32,792 nt of DNA, taken from NCBI RefSeq assembly GCF_003429565.1, contig NZ_QUAK01000103.1, positions 1 to 32,792 on the forward strand, in the 5' to 3' direction. A model generated the notes under the pieces. The model was not told where the DNA came from and made no database searches. It worked only from the letters and a program-made list of their open reading frames with translations. Source of the stretch: Streptomyces triticagri (GTDB lineage Bacteria; Actinomycetota; Actinomycetes; Streptomycetales; Streptomycetaceae). Below are positions 29,890 to 32,792 of the stretch, piece by piece. Each line of letters begins with the position of its first letter. The stretch's first letter is position 1. Position numbers and translations under genes: made by a program.

Positions 29890-31050
29890 GTGACCGTGGA
29901 CAGCACCGCCGCGCGCAAACCTCGCCGCAGCAGCGGCGGGAAGCGCGCAGCCGCCAAGAAGACGGCGGCGAAGAGCGCACAGCCCGACCTCGTACAGCTG
30001 CTGACCCCCGAGGGTAAGCGCGTCGAGCACCCTGAGTACTCCATCGATCCGACCCCCGACGAGCTGCGCGGGCTCTACCGCGACATGGTCCTGACCCGGC
30101 GCTTCGACGCCGAGGCGACCGCGCTGCAGCGCCAGGGCGAGCTGGGCCTGTGGGCCTCGCTGCTCGGCCAGGAGGCCGCCCAGATCGGCTCCGGCCGCGC
30201 CACCCGCGAGGACGACTACGTCTTCCCCACCTACCGCGAGCACGGCGTCGCCTGGTGCCGCGGCGTGGACCCGGTGAATCTCCTCGGCATGTTCCGCGGC
30301 GTGAACCACGGAGGCTGGGACCCGAACACCAACAACTTCCAGCTGTACACGATCGTCATCGGCTCGCAGGCGCTGCACGCCACGGGCTACGCGATGGGTG
30401 TCACCAAGGACGGCGCGGACTCCGCGGTCATCGCCTATTTCGGTGACGGCGCCTCCAGCCAGGGCGATGTGGCCGAGGCCTTCACCTTCTCCGCGGTCTA
30501 CAACGCCCCGGTGGTGTTCTTCTGCCAGAACAACCAGTGGGCGATCTCCGAGCCCACCGAGAAGCAGACCCGGGTGCCGCTCTACCAGCGCGCCCAGGGC
30601 TTCGGCTTCCCGGGCGTGCGGGTCGACGGCAATGACGTCCTCGCCTGCCTCGCCGTCACCAGGGCCGCGCTCGAGCGGGCCCGCCGCGGTGAGGGTCCGA
30701 CCCTCGTCGAGGCGTTCACGTACCGGATGGGTGCGCACACCACGTCGGACGACCCGACCAAGTACCGGCGCGACGAGGAGCGGGAGGCCTGGGAGGCCAA
30801 GGACCCGATCCAGCGCCTGCGCGCCTACCTGGAGAGCGAGAAGCTCGCCGACGACACCTTCTTCACGGAGCTCGAGGACGAGAGCGAGAAGCTCGGCAAG
30901 CATGTCCGCGAGGCGGTCCGCGCCATGCCCGATCCCGACATGATGGCGATCTTCGAGAATGTCTACGCGGACGGCAGCGCCCTGGTCGACGAGGAGCGCG
31001 CCCAGTTCGCCGCCTACCAGGCGTCGTTCGCCGACGGGGAGGCCAAGTAA
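29890..31050 (+). CDS. bkdA2: Second 2-oxoacid dehydrogenase E1 alpha subunit
   Basis: The product is 386 aa. A Lys/Ala/Arg-rich leader of about 30 residues (RKPRRSSGGKRAAAKKTAAK) precedes the E1 alpha fold. FPTYREHGVAWCRGVDPV, the ThDP motif from GDGASSQGDVAEAF to CQNNQWAIS, and RMGAHTTSDDPTKYR are diagnostic. It is related to, but clearly different from, the first BkdA: the segment after the first E1 motif has NHGGWDPNTNNFQLYTIVIGSQ rather than the shorter version. Branched-chain keto acids are the likely substrates, though pyruvate specificity is not excluded. GTG 29890 has GGAGGAG five bases upstream. It is followed two bases later by the beta gene. Confidence 0.92.
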   Translation: MTVDSTAARKPRRSSGGKRAAAKKTAAKSAQPDLVQLLTPEGKRVEHPEYSIDPTPDELRGLYRDMVLTRRFDAEATALQRQGELGLWASLLGQEAAQIGSGRATREDDYVFPTYREHGVAWCRGVDPVNLLGMFRGVNHGGWDPNTNNFQLYTIVIGSQALHATGYAMGVTKDGADSAVIAYFGDGASSQGDVAEAFTFSAVYNAPVVFFCQNNQWAISEPTEKQTRVPLYQRAQGFGFPGVRVDGNDVLACLAVTRAALERARRGEGPTLVEAFTYRMGAHTTSDDPTKYRRDEEREAWEAKDPIQRLRAYLESEKLADDTFFTELEDESEKLGKHVREAVRAMPDPDMMAIFENVYADGSALVDEERAQFAAYQASFADGEAK

Positions 31051-31052
31051 CC

Positions 31053-32033
31053 ATGGCTCAGGTCAAGATGGCGCTGGCCAAGGCGCTGAACGAATCGCTG
31101 CGCAAGGCGCTCGACACCGACCCCAAGGTCCTGATCATGGGTGAGGACGTCGGCAAGCTCGGCGGCGTCTTCCGGGTGACCGACGGTCTGCAGAAGGACT
31201 TCGGCGAGGACCGGGTGATCGACACCCCGCTCGCCGAGTCCGGCATCGTCGGCACCGCGATCGGCCTCGCGCTGCGCGGCTACCGGCCCGTGGTGGAGAT
31301 CCAGTTCGACGGTTTCGTCTTCCCGGCGTACGACCAGATCGTCACGCAGCTGGCGAAGATGCATGCGCGGGCGCTCGGCAAGGTCAAGCTGCCGGTCGTC
31401 ATCCGGATCCCGTACGGCGGCGGCATCGGTGCGGTCGAGCACCACTCGGAGTCGCCGGAGGCGCTGTTCGCGCACGTGGCGGGCCTGAAGGTGATCTCGC
31501 CGTCGAATGCGTCGGACGCGTACTGGATGATGCAGCAGGCCATCCAGAGCGACGACCCGGTGATCTTCTTCGAGCCGAAGCGGCGCTACTGGGACAAGGC
31601 CGAGGTCGACGCGGAGGCCATCCCGGGGCCGCTGCACAGCGCGCGGACGGTGCGTTCCGGCACGGACCTGACCCTGGTCGCGTACGGGCCGATGGTGAAG
31701 GTCTGTCTGGAGGCGGCCGCGGCCGCCGAGGAGGAGGGCCGGTCGGTCGAGGTGATCGATCTGCGCTCGATGTCGCCGATCGACTTCGACGCGGTGCAGG
31801 CCTCCGTGGAGCGGACGGGCCGGCTCGTGGTGGTGCACGAGGCGCCGGTGTTCTACGGCAGCGGTGCGGAGATCGCCGCGCGGATCACCGAGCGGTGCTT
31901 CTACCACCTGGAGGCGCCCGTGCTGCGGGTCGGCGGCTACCACGCCCCGTACCCGCCGGCCCGTCTCGAGGACGAGTATCTGCCGGGTCTGGACCGGGTG
32001 CTCGACGCCGTCGACCGCTCGCTGGCGTACTGA
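31053..32033 (+). CDS. bkdB2: Second 2-oxoacid dehydrogenase E1 beta subunit
   Basis: This 326-aa protein is homologous along its whole length to the E1 beta at 15561-16589, without that protein's Ala/Pro leader. MGEDVGKLGGVFRVTDGLQKDFG, DTPLAESGIVGTAIGLALRGYRPVVEIQFDGF and RIPYGGGIGAVEHHSESPEALF are the E1 beta signatures. The product forms the heterotetramer with the preceding alpha subunit. The ATG comes two bases after the alpha stop (TAACCATG), so translation is probably coupled. Confidence 0.94.
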   Translation: MAQVKMALAKALNESLRKALDTDPKVLIMGEDVGKLGGVFRVTDGLQKDFGEDRVIDTPLAESGIVGTAIGLALRGYRPVVEIQFDGFVFPAYDQIVTQLAKMHARALGKVKLPVVIRIPYGGGIGAVEHHSESPEALFAHVAGLKVISPSNASDAYWMMQQAIQSDDPVIFFEPKRRYWDKAEVDAEAIPGPLHSARTVRSGTDLTLVAYGPMVKVCLEAAAAAEEEGRSVEVIDLRSMSPIDFDAVQASVERTGRLVVVHEAPVFYGSGAEIAARITERCFYHLEAPVLRVGGYHAPYPPARLEDEYLPGLDRVLDAVDRSLAY

Positions 32034-32042
32034 GGAGAGGGC

Positions 32043-32792
32043 GTGACGACGATGAGTGCAGTGTCCGCAGCGTCTTCGGGAGCCACCGGCACCGACCGGT
32101 ACCGCGAGTTCAAGATGCCCGACGTGGGCGAGGGACTCACCGAGGCCGAGATTCTCAAGTGGTACGTACAGCCCGGCGAGGCGGTGACCGACGGGCAGGT
32201 GGTGTGCGAGGTGGAGACGGCCAAGGCGGCCGTCGAACTTCCCATTCCGTTCGACGGGGTGGTGCATGAGCTGCGCTTCCCCGAGGGGACGACGGTCGAC
32301 GTCGGCCAGGTGATCATCGCGGTGGATGTGGCGCCGGGGTCCGGTGGGGCAGCCGAGGCGGCTCCACCGGCGGAGCCCGACGAAGCCGAGGACGGTGACG
32401 AGCCGCAGGGACGGCAGCCCGTACTGGTCGGCTACGGGGTCGCTCAGAGCTCCACCAAGCGGCGGCCGCGCAAGTCCGCGGAGGCGGCCGTTCCGGCGCC
32501 TGCGGAGGCGCCGGCGCCGCAGGCCGAGCCGGCGCCGCAGGTCAACGGGCACGGCAGTGTGCAGGGTTCGCCTCCTGCGGGTTCCGCCGCGGCCTCCGCC
32601 GTCCGCGCCCTGGCGAAGCCCCCGGTGCGCAAGCTCGCCAAGGACCTCGGCGTGGATCTCGCCACGGTCGTACCGACCGGTGACGGCGGGATCGTCACCC
32701 GGGACGACGTCCGGGCGGCCGCGGCGGCCGCCACCGCACCCGCCGCGGAACCGGCCGCCGAGCCTGCGCTCGCCCCGGCCCCCGGCGCGCAG
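32043..32792 (+). CDS. bkdC2: Second 2-oxoacid dehydrogenase E2, truncated by window end
   Basis: The frame is open from 32043 to the last base, 250 codons with no stop. The lipoyl domain is visible (KMPDVGEGLTEAEILKWYV and VETAKAAVELP with the lipoylated Lys), then an Ala/Pro-rich linker containing VLVGYGVAQSSTKRRPRK, and a peripheral subunit-binding domain (about 185-222, VRKLAKDLGVDLATVVPTGDGG). The acyltransferase domain lies beyond the window. GTG 32043 is five bases after GAGGAG; ATG 32052 is three codons further and too far from it. It completes the order E1 alpha, E1 beta, E2. Confidence 0.92.
   Translation, partial: MTTMSAVSAASSGATGTDRYREFKMPDVGEGLTEAEILKWYVQPGEAVTDGQVVCEVETAKAAVELPIPFDGVVHELRFPEGTTVDVGQVIIAVDVAPGSGGAAEAAPPAEPDEAEDGDEPQGRQPVLVGYGVAQSSTKRRPRKSAEAAVPAPAEAPAPQAEPAPQVNGHGSVQGSPPAGSAAASAVRALAKPPVRKLAKDLGVDLATVVPTGDGGIVTRDDVRAAAAAATAPAAEPAAEPALAPAPGAQ

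Overview
This window is a high-GC stretch of actinobacterial chromosome, almost certainly Streptomyces. The signs are strong G/C third-position bias, GTG starts, ATGA/GTGA gene overlaps, a consensus-type parS site, a bacterial proteasome activator (Bpa), membrane Ser/Thr kinases, and two branched-chain keto-acid dehydrogenase (bkd) clusters. From memory, not searched, the order bkd2 - response regulator - two kinases - Bpa - quinone reductase - K+ channel - moeA - bkd1 - AsnC regulator resembles the oriC-proximal core region of S. coelicolor around SCO3815-SCO3835. A parS site fits an oriC-proximal position.

Layout. 1-1352: a J-domain-like protein and a single-domain rhodanese. 1394-6337 (minus): an acyl-CoA dehydrogenase with its own KstR-like palindrome, then the translationally coupled phenylacetyl-CoA epoxidase operon paaABCDE. 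6617-9644 (plus): DUF5819-type membrane protein, HTTM membrane protein and a SpoU-type RNA methyltransferase. 9672-13678: paaN (minus) diverging from a 3-hydroxyacyl-CoA dehydrogenase and a TetR regulator. 13707-18082: AsnC/Lrp-type bkdR diverging from bkdA-bkdB-bkdC. 18147-21903: a MobA-like/DUF6457 fusion, a MoeA-like protein and a TrkA-type K+ channel, all overlapping, with parS on the moeA/channel junction. 21956-24600: quinone oxidoreductase, a secreted Pro-rich protein and Bpa. 24671-28240: two divergent Ser/Thr kinases, one with a PASTA domain. 28289-29537 (minus): FMN-split-barrel protein and a DevR/DosR-like response regulator. 29890-32792 (plus): second bkd cluster, whose E2 gene runs off the window end.

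How it fits together. Paa and Bkd proteins both feed acyl-CoAs into central metabolism: ring epoxidation of phenylacetyl-CoA, side-chain oxidation, and oxidative decarboxylation of Val/Leu/Ile keto acids. A 19-bp palindromic element is identical upstream of paaA and between paaN and the hydroxyacyl-CoA dehydrogenase, and a 15/19 version lies upstream of bkdA. It is the likely operator of the TetR protein encoded here, so aromatic and branched-chain catabolism may share one regulator. No genes for PaaK, PaaG, PaaZ-hydratase or PaaJ are in the window.

Other regulatory signals read from the sequence: a DosR-box-like palindrome between the DevR-like regulator and the FMN-binding gene; a perfect 12-bp-arm inverted repeat upstream of bkdA; and repeated TANNNT-N6/7-start arrangements that suggest leaderless mRNAs. 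I saw no rRNA, tRNA, CRISPR array, transposase, integrase or att site.
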